A stretch of 14,473 nucleotides of DNA from XN24 sp047921395 (GTDB lineage Bacteria > Pseudomonadota > Gammaproteobacteria > Steroidobacterales > XN24), in NCBI GenBank assembly GCA_047921395.1, contig JBLRWH010000064.1, forward strand, positions 1 through 14,473. Reading direction: 5' to 3'. The notes beneath the pieces are model-generated. The model had not been told where the DNA came from. It saw nothing but the letters and a program-made list of their open reading frames with translations, and searched no databases. The position numbers and the translations under genes were made by a program. Shown in pieces: positions 13,842-14,473 of the stretch (position 1 is its first letter; each line of letters starts with the position of its first letter).

Positions 13842-14473
13842 ACGAGACCGACGGCATCGTCCGCACCCAGGCGGACGCCCTCATGCAACTGCTGGAGACG
13901 GCGCGCGACGCGCGATGCAGGGAGGCCGGCGAGCGGGCCGGGCTGCAGGCGGCGGAACTGAGGCGCGCGGCGCGCAAGCAGGGCCGCGCCCGCGTCAGCC
14001 GCGCGGCGCACGAGGAGCGCGAGCGGCTGGACCGCGAGGTGCGCAGGGTCGAGGCGGAGATCGAGACCGAGCAGCGCAAGCGCGCGCGCCAACGGGACAT
14101 GGCGTTGATCGCGGCCGGGCGGGGCGCACTGCGCGAGGCGCTGGCGGCGCGGTGGGGGGATCGCGCAGAGCGCGCGGCGTGGGCCGAGGTGGGCGTGCTG
14201 GAGGCCGGGGAAGTGTTGCTGGGGCGGGAATGGACGCTGGAGCATCCGGCAAGCTGGGCGGACGAGGAACGCGATGCGGCGCTGGCGCTTGCGGCCGAGC
14301 GCTGCGGTGCGCAGGTGACGGCGAAGGCCGTGGCAGAGCTGGACGCCGGCCTGCGAATCCGCAGCGAGGGCGCACTCGTGGACCTGAGCATCCCGGGGCT
14401 GCTGGCGAACGTGCGCACCATCGAAGGCGAGCTGCTGGCGGAATTCAACCGCGCGGCCGAGGGAGAGACATCA
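13838..14473 (+). CDS. V/A-type ATPase subunit E (cut by the window edge)
   Basis: From the ATG at 13838 (ATGA overlap with subunit F, GGGAG 7 bases before) 212 codons run to the last base without a stop. The N-terminal half is a long charged helix full of Arg, Glu and Ala (about residues 5-95, including EIETEQRKRARQRD), and the C-terminal half is a mixed domain with LAAERCGAQVT and LDAGLRIRSEGALVDLSIPG, where GGL/AGLR-IRS-D is the subunit E pattern. It pairs with the G/H-like subunit to make the peripheral stalk. The length is already that of a complete subunit E. The final bases ACATCA would give a stop and an ATGA overlap if the next bases are TGA, so probably only the stop is missing. Confidence 0.88.
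   Translation, partial: MNETDGIVRTQADALMQLLETARDARCREAGERAGLQAAELRRAARKQGRARVSRAAHEERERLDREVRRVEAEIETEQRKRARQRDMALIAAGRGALREALAARWGDRAERAAWAEVGVLEAGEVLLGREWTLEHPASWADEERDAALALAAERCGAQVTAKAVAELDAGLRIRSEGALVDLSIPGLLANVRTIEGELLAEFNRAAEGETS

Overview
The window looks like high-GC chromosomal DNA from a gammaproteobacterium-like organism, probably a scaffold from a draft or metagenome assembly, because a run of exactly 100 Ns (2495-2594) interrupts one gene. The lineage is my inference from the protein families, the GC-rich codon use and the tRNA and promoter style; no marker gene here fixes the taxon. Real genes fill almost all of the window. Many long antisense or shifted open frames are GC-driven shadows and were left out.

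Left part (1-1432): a single-heme cytochrome fused to a predicted outer-membrane beta-barrel (Cyc2-like layout). It lies behind a good FNR/CRP-type box placed at class II distance from a -10-like hexamer, which suggests regulation by oxygen or nitrogen oxides.

Second part (1497-7925): four same-strand genes, with the last three starting inside the gene before. They encode a TVP38/TMEM64 (VTT) membrane protein, a six-hairpin glycosidase (GH15/debranching-like, split by the N gap), a GT4 glycosyltransferase resembling diacylglycerol glucosyltransferases, and an unusual fusion of an alkaline-phosphatase-superfamily phosphodiesterase with an endonuclease/exonuclease/phosphatase domain. The set suggests an uncharacterised membrane glycolipid or phospholipid pathway and is the best candidate for an undescribed system.

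Middle part (7967-9779): a tRNA-Val(CAC) with its own sigma70 promoter and intrinsic terminator, a convergent DUF4332 helix-hairpin-helix gene on the minus strand, and a divergent MscS-type mechanosensitive channel. Two REP-like inverted repeats with related arms lie at the outer edges of the DUF4332/MscS pair.

The intergenic stretch 9780-10196 has no supported gene. It holds one REP-like repeat and a long hairpin whose right arm is exactly duplicated in tandem (38 bp x 2).

Right part (10197-14473): the start of a V/A-type (vacuolar/archaeal-type) ATPase operon in the order peripheral stalk G/H-like, putative C/d-like, I (a), K (c ring), F, E. The catalytic A and B subunits and D are expected just past the window edge. 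The K subunit has a signal-peptide-like N-terminal extension and a single hairpin with one ion-binding Glu, as in Thermus.
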